From Calidifontibacillus oryziterrae (GTDB taxonomy: Bacteria; Bacillota; Bacilli; Bacillales; Bacillaceae_J), in the NCBI RefSeq assembly GCF_000331575.1, contig NZ_ANOK01000006.1, forward strand, positions 119,174 to 183,173: 64,000 nt of DNA. Reading direction: 5' to 3'. Under the pieces are notes generated by a model that was given only the letters and a program-made list of their open reading frames with translations, was not told the origin of the DNA and did no database searches. This document shows, one piece after another, positions 52,769-61,820 of the stretch. The translations under genes and the position numbers were made by a program. Numbering within the stretch: position 1 is the stretch's first letter; the number at the start of each line of letters is the position of its first letter.

Positions 52769-54757
52769 TTAGTTTTTAATGGCAACATAAGTATCATAGA
52801 AGTTAATGCTAGATTCTTCGTCAGAATCTTTTGTCGTATCTCCAATTAATTGATTAATTCCTTTTTCACCGGCTTGATTGACAACAATTATTTCTTGGGG
52901 AAGATCAGCATTTATAACAGCTTTTGCCTCGATTGAACCGTAGTCGTTAAAAACAGTAACCATTGTTTCATCATGGATTCCTAAGTTTTCGGCAACGATA
53001 TCATTAATTTCAATGACAGTTATTTCTCGCTCGGGGTGGAGCCATGATAATGTCGCGAATTGTGAATGAATTTTTAATAATGACTGTGGTGACAGTAGTC
53101 TAAAAGGATATACTGCACCTTCATTTGTTTGGTCATCATATAAATTAGCTTTATTTATTGGTTTAATAAAATGAAATTCCTTACTTTTTCTTTTATCATA
53201 ATCATCAATTCTTGGATGAGGACTCGATACTAAATCCTCGTAACTATCTAGTGAATAAAGCTGCTTTATATGGGGCGTTAACTCAGCTTTGATCCAATCT
53301 ATCGGTTCAAGTTCATAATGGAAATCCGAAAAACCCGGGGAAAGCTCATTAAGTTTTTTCGTTAGTTCTCTAGCAATCTGTAAATCACTCTTTGCTTCAA
53401 AAAAAGGGTCGATCGCTTTTTGGTTAATTGAGATCCAATGATGCCAATAGCCAACATGAAGATCTTCTTCCTCAAAAAGACTGGCGGCGGGTAATACAAT
53501 GTCAGAGTGCTTCGTAGTTTCATTCATAAACAAATCAACGGTTACGATCAATTCCAAACTATTAAATAGTTCCTTCCAAGCTTGGATATTTTGATCCTGT
53601 GATAACGGACTCCGGGAAGCTATCCATAATAGTTTCAAAGGTGGATCATTTAATGCCTTTGCTTGTGCTGCAAAATCTATATGACTAACAGAGCGAGACT
53701 TTTTCACAAAACAGTGTTCTTTCTCTGGATGGTTTAATAACGTTAATGGAAAGTGGCTTATATCTGCATGAGTGTAATACGTACCGCTATATTGTTCACA
53801 AAAATGCCCAGACATTGCACTTAGAGATAGTATTGCCTGAATGCCTATTTCACCGTTTTTATTTCGTTGTACGCCTAAACCGCTCCAAGTTACCCCGGGT
53901 TTAATTGTTGAGAATAAAGAAGCAAGCTCCTTCATGACTTCGAACTGAACTCCAGTCACATGACAAATGTCAGGGAAATTGACCTCATTTATTAAATAAT
54001 GTTTAAATTCAGCCCAACCTTGTGAATTTGTTTCGACATACTCCTTTTCATAACACTCTTTCTCGATCATAATTTTTGCGATGCCGTAAGCTAATAATGC
54101 ATCTGTTCCAGGTTTATTTTGAATATATATATCTGCCTTAGCGGCTGTTTCAGAAAAAATCGGATCGATGACAACAACGGTCGCACCATTTTGTTTCGCT
54201 TGAAATATATATTTCATTTGCTGGACATTTGTAGCGGCAGGATTTGCGCCCCAAATCACAATTAATTTTGCCTGTGCCATTTTTTCAGGTATCGGACTAA
54301 TCACGTCGCCAATCGTTTTTTTCAACGCTGCTCCACCGGATGAGGAGCAGAGATCACCAACAGGTTTTGTATGTGGTCCAATACTATTAAACATGCCCTC
54401 GACAGCATAATGAAGGAGCCCGATATTTCCAGAAAACTTATTGTAGCCACTAGCCAAGTTAGAGCCGTACCGGCTATATAACTCAATCATTTTTTCGGCA
54501 ATAATTGAATATGCTTCATCCCAAGAAATTCTTTGCCAATTACCAGATCCTCGTGGTGTTTGGATAATTGGATATTTTAAGCGGGAAGAATTATACACAT
54601 ATTGTGTGTAAGCATAGCCCTTTGGGCATAAGCGGCCTTGTGTAAAGCCGTGCTTCGGGTCACCTGTTACTTTTATCAATTTTCCGTTCTCAACATAGGA
54701 AATAATACTACACGTACCATAGCAGTTACGGGGGCATGTATTTCGAAAAAGCTCCAA
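52769..54757 (-). CDS. Molybdopterin oxidoreductase without Tat signal (DMSO reductase superfamily)
   Basis: A 662-residue catalytic subunit of the bis-MGD family. N-terminal [4Fe-4S] site CPRNCYGTC ... GRLCPKGYAY; KYPIIQTPRGSGNWQRISWDEAYSIIAEKM; LIVIWGANPAATN; VLPAASLFEEEDL. The usual Mo-ligand region reads GDLCSSSGG, with a Cys where DmsA has Ser, so a polysulfide/thiosulfate-type or other reductase is possible. There is no twin-arginine leader: the protein starts MELFRNTCPRN. It should act in the cytoplasm. It lies 19 bases after the PucR regulator's stop and is probably controlled by it. Confidence 0.88.
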   Translation of the reverse strand: MELFRNTCPRNCYGTCSIISYVENGKLIKVTGDPKHGFTQGRLCPKGYAYTQYVYNSSRLKYPIIQTPRGSGNWQRISWDEAYSIIAEKMIELYSRYGSNLASGYNKFSGNIGLLHYAVEGMFNSIGPHTKPVGDLCSSSGGAALKKTIGDVISPIPEKMAQAKLIVIWGANPAATNVQQMKYIFQAKQNGATVVVIDPIFSETAAKADIYIQNKPGTDALLAYGIAKIMIEKECYEKEYVETNSQGWAEFKHYLINEVNFPDICHVTGVQFEVMKELASLFSTIKPGVTWSGLGVQRNKNGEIGIQAILSLSAMSGHFCEQYSGTYYTHADISHFPLTLLNHPEKEHCFVKKSRSVSHIDFAAQAKALNDPPLKLLWIASRSPLSQDQNIQAWKELFNSLELIVTVDLFMNETTKHSDIVLPAASLFEEEDLHVGYWHHWISINQKAIDPFFEAKSDLQIARELTKKLNELSPGFSDFHYELEPIDWIKAELTPHIKQLYSLDSYEDLVSSPHPRIDDYDKRKSKEFHFIKPINKANLYDDQTNEGAVYPFRLLSPQSLLKIHSQFATLSWLHPEREITVIEINDIVAENLGIHDETMVTVFNDYGSIEAKAVINADLPQEIIVVNQAGEKGINQLIGDTTKDSDEESSINFYDTYVAIKN

Positions 54758-54775
54758 AATATCCTCCCCTTTCGA

Positions 54776-55999
54776 TTACAATTTGTGAAGCTGTTTTATT
54801 TTTAAAGAAGCAACAATATTTAACCTTGTATAAAAGTCATCTAATTTTTGCTCCAAAATTTCTTCGATTTTGTTCAAACGGTATCTTAATGTATTTCGAT
54901 GCAAAAATAATGCTTCGGAGGTTTTTTTGAGATCAAATTGGTGTTGTGCGAAATTTTCCAATGTATGCATAAAATCGCCACCATTTTGCTCGTCATATTG
55001 CAGCAATTTCCCTAATACATGATCATAAAATTCCTTTAAATCTTGAAGATCGTGCTTATAAAGCACACGCTCTAAGCCTAAATCACTAAAAAATGGAATC
55101 GGAATATTTAAAAGCAATCCTAATTCGTATGCAACCTTAGCTTCTTGATAGCTTCTAAAAAGTTCTTCAGGATTTTCGTAGATCTTACCAATGCCGCAGG
55201 TTACACGATTAGCCAAATTTGTTTTTGTTGTTTGCTTTAGCATAGTAGAAACAAGTTGGATTGTTTTTTGTTTATCTTGGAGTTCTGTTACTTCAGTTGC
55301 GGGCAAAATAGCAATAATTTCATTTCGCTTCATTAAAGTGATCGGTTTGATATTTCGCTCGAATAACATCGTTTCGATCACATATAAAAGGGTATTGATT
55401 AATGGTTTATCAGTCGAATAATATTCGTAATCAATAATCGAAAACACGACAACTAGGTGGGGTTGTGATAGCTCCCAACCCCATATTTCTCCGTATGGAA
55501 TAATATCTATTTTCTTTTTGAAATTTCCATAAAGTAAGTCAAATAAGAAAGCCTCCTTCAATTTGAGTCTTTCTTGTCTAATCGCCTTCTCTTTTCGCAC
55601 ATGACAGGAACACAACAAAGCTGCATATTTCAAGAGTGAATGGTATATTTCGAAACCTTCAGTAGTCTTTTCGCCTAGGAGTACAAATAAATATCCACTT
55701 TCCTGGTTGTCAGTAGTAATGATCGTACCTATCGCTTCCTTTTTTTCATTTAAATAGGAAACAGTACATGTAAAGTAGTGATCGTCACGATTTTGTGTTA
55801 CTGCTTCACTGCGGTTCATTTCAATCGTTTTTCTATCACTATGAGACAGTGAATCAGAAATAATTTTATATAATGGGTCAGTAATAATTACTGGAACAGA
55901 TAAAAGATGAGATAGTTTGCTTGTTATTCCATCTAATCCATCATTGGATGCCTCGAGTAGATCTTGAATATAGTCAGGAATTATAAAACTGTCACGCAT
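54776..55999 (-). CDS. PucR/CdaR-family transcriptional regulator
   Basis: A 407-residue regulator. The N-terminal part (about 1-140) is a GAF/PucR-like sensor (LEASNDGLDGITSKLSHLLSVPVIITDPLYKIISDS). The middle is a GGDEF-like region (YDLLYG to VTCGIGKIYENPEELFRSYQEAKVAYELG). The C-terminal PucR helix-turn-helix is LKKTSEALFLHRNTLRYRLNKIEEIL. Such proteins are ligand-responsive activators, often of purine or amino-acid catabolism. It is the first gene of the leftward unit and divergent from torD. Confidence 0.92.
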   Translation of the reverse strand: MRDSFIIPDYIQDLLEASNDGLDGITSKLSHLLSVPVIITDPLYKIISDSLSHSDRKTIEMNRSEAVTQNRDDHYFTCTVSYLNEKKEAIGTIITTDNQESGYLFVLLGEKTTEGFEIYHSLLKYAALLCSCHVRKEKAIRQERLKLKEAFLFDLLYGNFKKKIDIIPYGEIWGWELSQPHLVVVFSIIDYEYYSTDKPLINTLLYVIETMLFERNIKPITLMKRNEIIAILPATEVTELQDKQKTIQLVSTMLKQTTKTNLANRVTCGIGKIYENPEELFRSYQEAKVAYELGLLLNIPIPFFSDLGLERVLYKHDLQDLKEFYDHVLGKLLQYDEQNGGDFMHTLENFAQHQFDLKKTSEALFLHRNTLRYRLNKIEEILEQKLDDFYTRLNIVASLKIKQLHKL

Positions 56000-56213
56000 A
56001 TTCTCATACCTTTCGAGTTAATCAACGTTGTTATGTTGTTATCTTGCTATATTAATATCATAAAGGTGCTTACTTAAAAGGGCAATGAAAGTCACAGGAT
56101 TGTAAAAACTCTATAAATTTTGTCATGAGGTACAAAAAGTAACCTCTTTTTTTGTGCTTGCTGGCCGTACCCGACCATTTCAACCAAAACTATAATGAAA
56201 GTAAGCTAGAAAA

Positions 56214-56229
56214 TGTGAATGAATTCACA
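56214..56229. promoter_or_regulatory. FNR-type palindrome between PucR and torD
   Basis: TGTGAATGAATTCACA is a perfect TGTGA-N6-TCACA palindrome, the Bacillus Fnr box. It centres about 33 bases before the torD start codon and lies after a TATAAT (56191-56196). This spacing does not suit the usual -41.5 activator position for torD. Confidence 0.55.
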
Positions 56230-56254
56230 ATATCTAAAGAAGTGAGGTGCTAGC

Positions 56255-56911
56255 ATGACGTCACAATTAATTCAAGCAATGGAAGAAAGAAGTTTTCAAT
56301 ACGAATTTCTCCATACTGTTTTTAGTAGCCCATTATCGATTGAATTACTAAAAGAGTGGAAAAACCAAAGCAATTTTAATCCATTTGAAGCACAAGAGCA
56401 TTTAATTGCTTTCTTTAGTGAATTATCCTCGCTTGAAATTGAGAAAGTTGAGGAAAAAGAAAGAGAGAGTTTTTTACAGTTATTTTTTGGACCCGAGCAT
56501 ATTCCAGCACCACCTTGGGAATCTGTTTACAGAACTAAAGAGCGAATTCTTTTTGGCGAACCAACTCTACAAATGAGGAAAAAATTAAGAGAGTTTAATC
56601 TTTATTTTCAAAATGAGAGCAAAGAGCCAGAGGATCATATTTCAATCGAATTAGAATTTATGATTTATCTTATCGACGAAGCTATTAAGTCTATTAAGGA
56701 GGGTGATGAAAACAAGTTTAGTAGAGCATTAGAATATCAGTTTCTACTATTAAATGATCATCTTATGAATTGGATTGACCCTTTTACAGATGATATCCAG
56801 TCAGCGACAACGAGTTCATTATACAAAGGCTCTGCCTTATTATTACGAGATTTTATTAATCAAGATTATCAATATTTGTTAGATATTAAGGAGGTTATCA
56901 ATCATGAGTGA
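56255..56911 (+). CDS. TorD/DmsD-family molybdoenzyme chaperone
   Basis: An all-helical 218-residue cytoplasmic chaperone. FLQLFFGPEHIPAPPWESVYRTKERILFGEPTLQMRKKLREF and EPEDHISIELEFMIYLI are the conserved TorD/NarJ-type segments. It should bind the twin-arginine leader of the following DmsA-like protein until the cofactor is inserted. It overlaps that gene by eight bases. Confidence 0.9.
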   Translation: MTSQLIQAMEERSFQYEFLHTVFSSPLSIELLKEWKNQSNFNPFEAQEHLIAFFSELSSLEIEKVEEKERESFLQLFFGPEHIPAPPWESVYRTKERILFGEPTLQMRKKLREFNLYFQNESKEPEDHISIELEFMIYLIDEAIKSIKEGDENKFSRALEYQFLLLNDHLMNWIDPFTDDIQSATTSSLYKGSALLLRDFINQDYQYLLDIKEVINHE

Positions 56912-59300
56912 GAATTTGTTCAAAAGGATAGTAGATCACACACTTCCACGACGGAAATTTTTAAAATGGGCTGGTGCTGTAACAGCTCCAGCGGTATTAG
57001 GTGGAGTAGCTGTTACGAAAAAATTAATGCCTACCATGGAAGTAGCAGCGGAAGCAGAAGAACAAATCAAAATTATTCCTACTTGCGGCACTTTGAATTG
57101 TGGTGGGAAATGTTTAATTAAAGCACATGTCAAAGATGGTACAATTACAAGATTATCTACTGATGATGATCCACGAGATAAAAATGCTGATTCACTAAAG
57201 TTCCCACAAATTCGCGCATGTGTACGTGGCCGTGGCTATCGTCGCCATGTTTATCATCCTGATCGCATCAAAACTCCTTTAAGACGTACAGGTAAACGAG
57301 GAGAAGGAAAATTCAAGGAAATCAGCTGGGACGAAGCGATAAAAGAAATAGCAAGTGAAATGACCCGTGTTAAAGAAAAATATGGCCCAACATCAAGATA
57401 TGGAATTTATGCAACAGGACAATCAGGTCAAGTTGGTAGTGGTGACACGTTAATCCAAAGACTATTAGCAGCTGATGGTGGTTACCTTGGCAGATATTCA
57501 AACTACAGCTCAGGTCAACATGGAGTGGCAACCCCAATTACGTTTGGGACTGGATCTGCAAGTAGCAGTTTGGACACTTTAGTAGATTCAAAGCTTATTG
57601 TCTTAAATGGGTTTAATCCGGCAGAAACGATTTTTGGACATTTTAATGTTTATTTAAGAATGGCAAAAAAAGCGGGTGCGAAAATTTACATTCTAGACCC
57701 ACGTAATACAGATACGGCAATTGGACTTGCAGATGAATGGTTCCCAATTAAACCAACGACTGATAATGCGTTGATTGCAGCGATGGCATATGTCATGTTC
57801 ACTGAGAGTCTTCATGATCAGGCATTTTTAGATCAATATTGTGTAGGTCATGACGAGGAGCATATGCCAGAGGGCGTACCAGCAGGTGAATCATATAAGA
57901 GTTATGTTATGGGAGTTAGTGATGGTACTCCAAAAACACCGGAATGGGCAGCGAAAATTACTGGTCTACCAGCAAATAAAATTCGTCAGTTAGCTCGTGA
58001 AGTTGCAACAACAAAGCCGATGGCTTGGATTCAAGGTAACGGTATTAATCGTCATATGAACGGTGAACAGTTATCTCGTGGAGGCTCTTTAATAGCAGCT
58101 TTAACAGGGAATATTGGGATAAAAGGCGGTTGGGCAGGGCCAGGTGCAGCCGGAATTGCAAAATATGTTAAGTTCCCTTCTATTAAAAATCCAACAAACG
58201 TAGAAATACCTGTTTTTAAATTTACAGATGCAATCATCGAAGGAACAAAAATGGGTGCTGCTGAAGGTGTCACTGGACTAAATGACGGGGAAACACTTCC
58301 AACAAATATAAAAATGATTTTCAATATAGCCGGTAACTGTTTAGTGAACCAGCATTCAGATATTAATCGCACGATAAAAATGCTCGAGGATGAATCATTA
58401 ATAGAATTTATTGTGACGACAGATTTGTATATGACACCATCTGCAAAATACTCTGATATCATTTTACCGACATGTACGTTCTTTGAACAAAGTGACTTCG
58501 TGCCACCTTGGAGCTATGGGCAACACATTATTTTGTCACAGAAAGTGATTGATCCACTTTTTGATTCTAAAACAGAGTATGAATGGATGACAATGTTAGC
58601 TAAGGAGTTAGGCATTGAAAACGAATTTACTGAAGGTAGAACACAGGATGAATGGGTGAAATGGATTATTGACGAGACAAGAAAAGAGGATCCAAGGTTC
58701 CCAACCTATGACCAATTGCAACAGACAGGTATTCATAAGTACGATTTTGATCCAATTGTTGCTTTTGAGAAGCAAATCAAGGATATCAAAACCAATCCAT
58801 TTGATACTCCTTCAGGGAAAATTGAACTTTTCTCAAAAGACTTATGGGATATGAATAATCCTGAGGAAATTCCAGCGATACCGAAGCATGTATTACTTGA
58901 AGAAGGTGTAGAAAATAGCGAAAAAGGAAAATACCCACTTCAGTTAATTGGGTGGCATAGTAAACGCCGGACGCATTCATCATTTGATACAAGTGATTGG
59001 ATGGAAGAGGTTGAAGGAAATATTATGTGGATGAACCCAATCGATGCCGGAGAACGAAACATTAAAGATGGCGATCTTGTGAAAGTATTTAACGATCGCG
59101 GTGTCTTGAAAATACCTGTAAAAGTGACTAGTAGAATAGTGCCGGGCGTAATTGCAATTCCGCAAGGTGGATGGTTTACACCAGATAAAAATGGTGTTGA
59201 CATTAGGGGAGCTATTAACGTTTTAACTACCCATAAAGCAACGGCATTAGGTCATTGTAATCCACAACATACAAATCTTGCACAAGCAGAAAAGGCTTAG
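56904..59300 (+). CDS. dmsA: DMSO reductase-type molybdoenzyme, Tat-exported catalytic subunit
   Basis: A 798-residue bis-MGD enzyme of anaerobic respiration. The twin-arginine signal PRRKFLKWAGAVTAPAVLGG is at residues 13-32. The [4Fe-4S] motif is CGTLNCGGKC ... RACVRGRGYRRHVYHPDRI; RYSNYSSGQHG contains the probable Mo-ligand Ser, as in DmsA. DLYMTPSAKYSDIILPTCTFFEQSDF and the C-terminal GWHSKRRTHSSFDTSDWM complete the DmsA pattern. It is probably at the outer face of the membrane with DmsB and DmsC. The substrate (DMSO, TMAO or another oxide) cannot be decided. Confidence 0.93.
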   Translation: MSENLFKRIVDHTLPRRKFLKWAGAVTAPAVLGGVAVTKKLMPTMEVAAEAEEQIKIIPTCGTLNCGGKCLIKAHVKDGTITRLSTDDDPRDKNADSLKFPQIRACVRGRGYRRHVYHPDRIKTPLRRTGKRGEGKFKEISWDEAIKEIASEMTRVKEKYGPTSRYGIYATGQSGQVGSGDTLIQRLLAADGGYLGRYSNYSSGQHGVATPITFGTGSASSSLDTLVDSKLIVLNGFNPAETIFGHFNVYLRMAKKAGAKIYILDPRNTDTAIGLADEWFPIKPTTDNALIAAMAYVMFTESLHDQAFLDQYCVGHDEEHMPEGVPAGESYKSYVMGVSDGTPKTPEWAAKITGLPANKIRQLAREVATTKPMAWIQGNGINRHMNGEQLSRGGSLIAALTGNIGIKGGWAGPGAAGIAKYVKFPSIKNPTNVEIPVFKFTDAIIEGTKMGAAEGVTGLNDGETLPTNIKMIFNIAGNCLVNQHSDINRTIKMLEDESLIEFIVTTDLYMTPSAKYSDIILPTCTFFEQSDFVPPWSYGQHIILSQKVIDPLFDSKTEYEWMTMLAKELGIENEFTEGRTQDEWVKWIIDETRKEDPRFPTYDQLQQTGIHKYDFDPIVAFEKQIKDIKTNPFDTPSGKIELFSKDLWDMNNPEEIPAIPKHVLLEEGVENSEKGKYPLQLIGWHSKRRTHSSFDTSDWMEEVEGNIMWMNPIDAGERNIKDGDLVKVFNDRGVLKIPVKVTSRIVPGVIAIPQGGWFTPDKNGVDIRGAINVLTTHKATALGHCNPQHTNLAQAEKA

Positions 59301-59318
59301 GAAAGGGGTGCATTAATT

Positions 59319-59894
59319 ATGGAACAACTAGGATTTTATATTAATCAGGCTCGGTGTGTAGGGTGTAAGGCATGCGTAATTGCCTGTAAAGATAAAAATG
59401 ATACTTCTGTAGGGGTAAATTATCGACGAGTATATCCATTTGAAAGCGGGACTTTTACAAAAAACGGTGATGGTACATTTGAAAATAATGTTCAAGCATA
59501 CTTTTTATCGATCTCTTGTAATCATTGTGAGGACCCAGGTTGTGTGAAGAATTGCCCAACAACTGCGATGTATAAACGAGAAGAAGATGGTGTTGTTGTT
59601 GTTGATGCTGACAAATGTGTAGGTTGCAAATATTGCCAATGGAATTGCCCTTATGGTGCCCCACAATATAATGAAGAGTTAGGTAAGATGACAAAATGTA
59701 ATCTATGTATTGATTTATTGGAAAAAGGTGAAAGACCTGCTTGTGAAGCGGCTTGTATTTATCGGGCAATAGAGGTTGGGCCTATTGATGAGCTACGAAA
59801 GAAATATGGAAATGTGAACGAAGTGAAAGCAATGCCTAGTGCAGCTCTTACAAAACCAAATATCGTGATTACACCACATAAATATGCAAATTAA
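59319..59894 (+). CDS. dmsB: DmsB-like four-cluster ferredoxin subunit
   Basis: A 191-residue subunit with four [4Fe-4S] groups: CVGCKACVIACKDKND, CNHCEDPGCVKNCP, CVGCKYCQWNCPYGAPQ and CNLC plus CEAACIYRAIEVG. It carries electrons from DmsC to DmsA. It aligns along its length with the protein at 52146, so the two arose by duplication or parallel acquisition. ATG follows AAAGGGGTG. Confidence 0.95.
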   Translation: MEQLGFYINQARCVGCKACVIACKDKNDTSVGVNYRRVYPFESGTFTKNGDGTFENNVQAYFLSISCNHCEDPGCVKNCPTTAMYKREEDGVVVVDADKCVGCKYCQWNCPYGAPQYNEELGKMTKCNLCIDLLEKGERPACEAACIYRAIEVGPIDELRKKYGNVNEVKAMPSAALTKPNIVITPHKYAN

Positions 59895-59908
59895 AGGAGG
59901 GATTTGTA

Positions 59909-60742
59909 ATGCATGAATGGGCGTTATTAATATTCACTGTCTGTATGCAGGCAGCCATAGGTGGAGTGTTGATGCTATGGTTGTTCTACAAGAAAATATC
60001 AGGGAATAATGAGGAAAAGACTTTTAGTGCTATGCGTGTTCCATTGCTTGCCATTTCAGTGTTATCCATTATTGGCTTAGGTGCATCGTTTTCACACTTA
60101 GGTACTCCAAGTAATGCTTTCAATACGATTCTCCATCTAGGTTCTTCATGGATGAGTCGTGAGATTTTAGTAACAGGTTTGTTTATCGGTGTGATTTTTA
60201 TAACAACAGGCTTAGCTTTTGTTCAAAAAAGGGTAAATCCGTTACTGTTATTGGTTTCAGCATTGATTGGATTGATTGATATATACTGTATGGCAGCAAT
60301 TTATGCGACAACATTAGTGAGTGGCTGGAATTCAATCAACACTTATACATCTTTTTACGGAACTGCACTTGTGTTAGGACCAGTATTAGCAGCAACATTG
60401 ATTGCGCCTGTGATGAAGGGGAAAGCACAAGGCTTAGTGAGATATTCATTTTATATTGCTATCGTCGGGGTTGCTATTCAGTTAGTCGGAATGGCAGTAT
60501 CTGCAACAGTTATGCCTGAAGTGAATGTAATTAATGGCCTGAATGCGATGGCAGCTTTAGAAGGCTATCAAGGTACAGTAGCATTACGATGGATTATCGA
60601 AGTCGTTGGTATAGGGCTCCTAGGGGTGCTATCCATGACATCAAGTAAAAAGATCTCTTACTCTTATGCATATGTTGCATTAGCTGCTATTATCGTCGCA
60701 GAAGGCATGAGTCGATATGTGTTCTATGTATTAGGAGCTTAA
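59909..60742 (+). CDS. dmsC: DmsC-like membrane anchor subunit
   Basis: A 277-residue membrane protein with eight predicted helices. EWALLIFTVCMQAAIGGVLML at the start and GLGASFSHLGTPSNAFNTILHLGSSWMSREIL are conserved in DMSO reductase anchor subunits, which oxidise menaquinol. ATG follows AAAGGAGGG. It completes the dmsABC set. Confidence 0.93.
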   Translation: MHEWALLIFTVCMQAAIGGVLMLWLFYKKISGNNEEKTFSAMRVPLLAISVLSIIGLGASFSHLGTPSNAFNTILHLGSSWMSREILVTGLFIGVIFITTGLAFVQKRVNPLLLLVSALIGLIDIYCMAAIYATTLVSGWNSINTYTSFYGTALVLGPVLAATLIAPVMKGKAQGLVRYSFYIAIVGVAIQLVGMAVSATVMPEVNVINGLNAMAALEGYQGTVALRWIIEVVGIGLLGVLSMTSSKKISYSYAYVALAAIIVAEGMSRYVFYVLGA

Positions 60743-60749
60743 TGAAACA

Positions 60750-60788
60750 GTTGGGGCCAGGTTAGGTGCCATAGAGGTGCCTGCCCCC
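60750..60788. repeat. GC-rich hairpin between dmsC and the polyferredoxin gene
   Basis: GGGGCCAGG pairs with CCTGCCCCC around GTTAGGTGCCATAGAGGTG, itself containing GGTGCC/GGTGCC direct copies. It stands out against the AT-rich flanks and looks like a dispersed repeat unit or mRNA-processing hairpin. Confidence 0.4.
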
Positions 60789-60823
60789 CCGTAAAATATT
60801 TCCAATTTGAAAGGGTGAGGAAG

Positions 60824-61726
60824 ATGGGGTTAGTTAGCATGTGGATTGAAAGCTTAGATTACGAATATGAGATTCTCGAAACGTGCACTCGCCATCTGAG
60901 TCCCCGTTCAAAATGCTCAAAGTGCATGGAAGCATGTGAATTGGATGCGATTTCAATAAAGCGTGGAGTTCCATCGATAAAAGGTGAAGCTTGCATACAA
61001 TGTGGTAAATGTATTTCTGCTTGTTCTGTCCAAGCTGTAGCAGGAATTTTTCCAAAGCGGACAATTATTCAAAATCATTTAGTCATTACAAATGATGAAA
61101 AACCTCCGACAACAAAAGAGCTCCTAATTTATTATAAAAAGGGTATCAAATCAGTTGTCAGTGAACAAGATATAGGCAAGGATTGGCAGACTTCATTAAA
61201 TGAAGCCAATTCTATATTGCTAAAGCTTGGTGAAAAATCATTTTCGGTTAAAGTAGAAAAAGTCGATCGTGGAATGGAAGTACTATCAAGAAGAGATTTA
61301 TTTTTTACTTGGCGAAAAGACGCTCAAGGTTTTGTTAAACAAATGGCTCCAGCAAAATGGCGTTTTAATCAAGAGGACCTTGAGCTAGCAAGATACTATC
61401 AAAACCACCAATTTGCTGCGATAACTTTTAATAGTGAAAAGTGTACGTTATGTAGTGCTTGCCAAGTTCTTTGCCCTAAAAATTGTTTGGAAATAACAGA
61501 AACACAATTTTCTATAAATGCTCAACCTTGTACAACATGTGGTTTATGCGAGGATATTTGTCCAGAACAAGCAATTTCAGTACGAGAAAAAATTTCTCTC
61601 TACGAAATACAACATTACAAAGTATATAAGAAGATATGTAACCAATGTAAGCAAAGCTATAATACTGTAAATCAACATGCTGAAAAATGTGTCCCTTGTG
61701 CAAAAAGAGAAGGTTTTTTAAAATGA
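60824..61726 (+). CDS. Polyferredoxin-like 4Fe-4S protein with C-terminal zinc-ribbon-like motif
   Basis: A cytoplasmic protein of about 300 residues. It has four ferredoxin groups: CSKCMEACELDA and CIQCGKCISACSVQAV in the first third, CTLCSACQVLCPKNC and CTTCGLCEDICPEQA in the last third. The end has CNQC ... CVPC, resembling a zinc ribbon. No membrane segment. An in-frame GTG (60815) belongs to the GGGTGAGG ribosome binding site; ATG 60824 is chosen. Lies at the end of the dms operon; probably an electron donor or maturation factor for the molybdoenzyme. I know no specific name. Confidence 0.85.
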   Translation: MGLVSMWIESLDYEYEILETCTRHLSPRSKCSKCMEACELDAISIKRGVPSIKGEACIQCGKCISACSVQAVAGIFPKRTIIQNHLVITNDEKPPTTKELLIYYKKGIKSVVSEQDIGKDWQTSLNEANSILLKLGEKSFSVKVEKVDRGMEVLSRRDLFFTWRKDAQGFVKQMAPAKWRFNQEDLELARYYQNHQFAAITFNSEKCTLCSACQVLCPKNCLEITETQFSINAQPCTTCGLCEDICPEQAISVREKISLYEIQHYKVYKKICNQCKQSYNTVNQHAEKCVPCAKREGFLK

Positions 61727-61732
61727 TAAGAA

Positions 61733-61775
61733 GCGGGTGGCCCAAGTTATTCATTTTTGGGTCACCCATTTTTAT
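61733..61775 (+). terminator. Terminator of the dms operon
   Basis: GGGTGGCCCAAG pairs with TTGGGTCACCC, followed by ATTTTT. Confidence 0.85.
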
Positions 61776-61783
61776 AAATTAGC

Positions 61784-61820
61784 TGAGAACACTCGTGACT
61801 TTAGTCTTGGGAGTCTCAGT
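61784..61820. mobile_element. IS605/IS200-like right-end remnant (copy 2)
   Basis: GAACACTCGTGACTTTAGTC followed by TTGGGAGTCTCAG matches the 52047-52083 segment at most positions and in the same orientation. The hairpin TGACTTTAGTC(A/T) is retained. No transposase frame is nearby. Confidence 0.5.

Noticed and set aside
58052..58462. Minus-strand frame of 136 codons inside dmsA
   Set aside because: It overlaps a full-length, motif-complete dmsA frame and shows no start signal.
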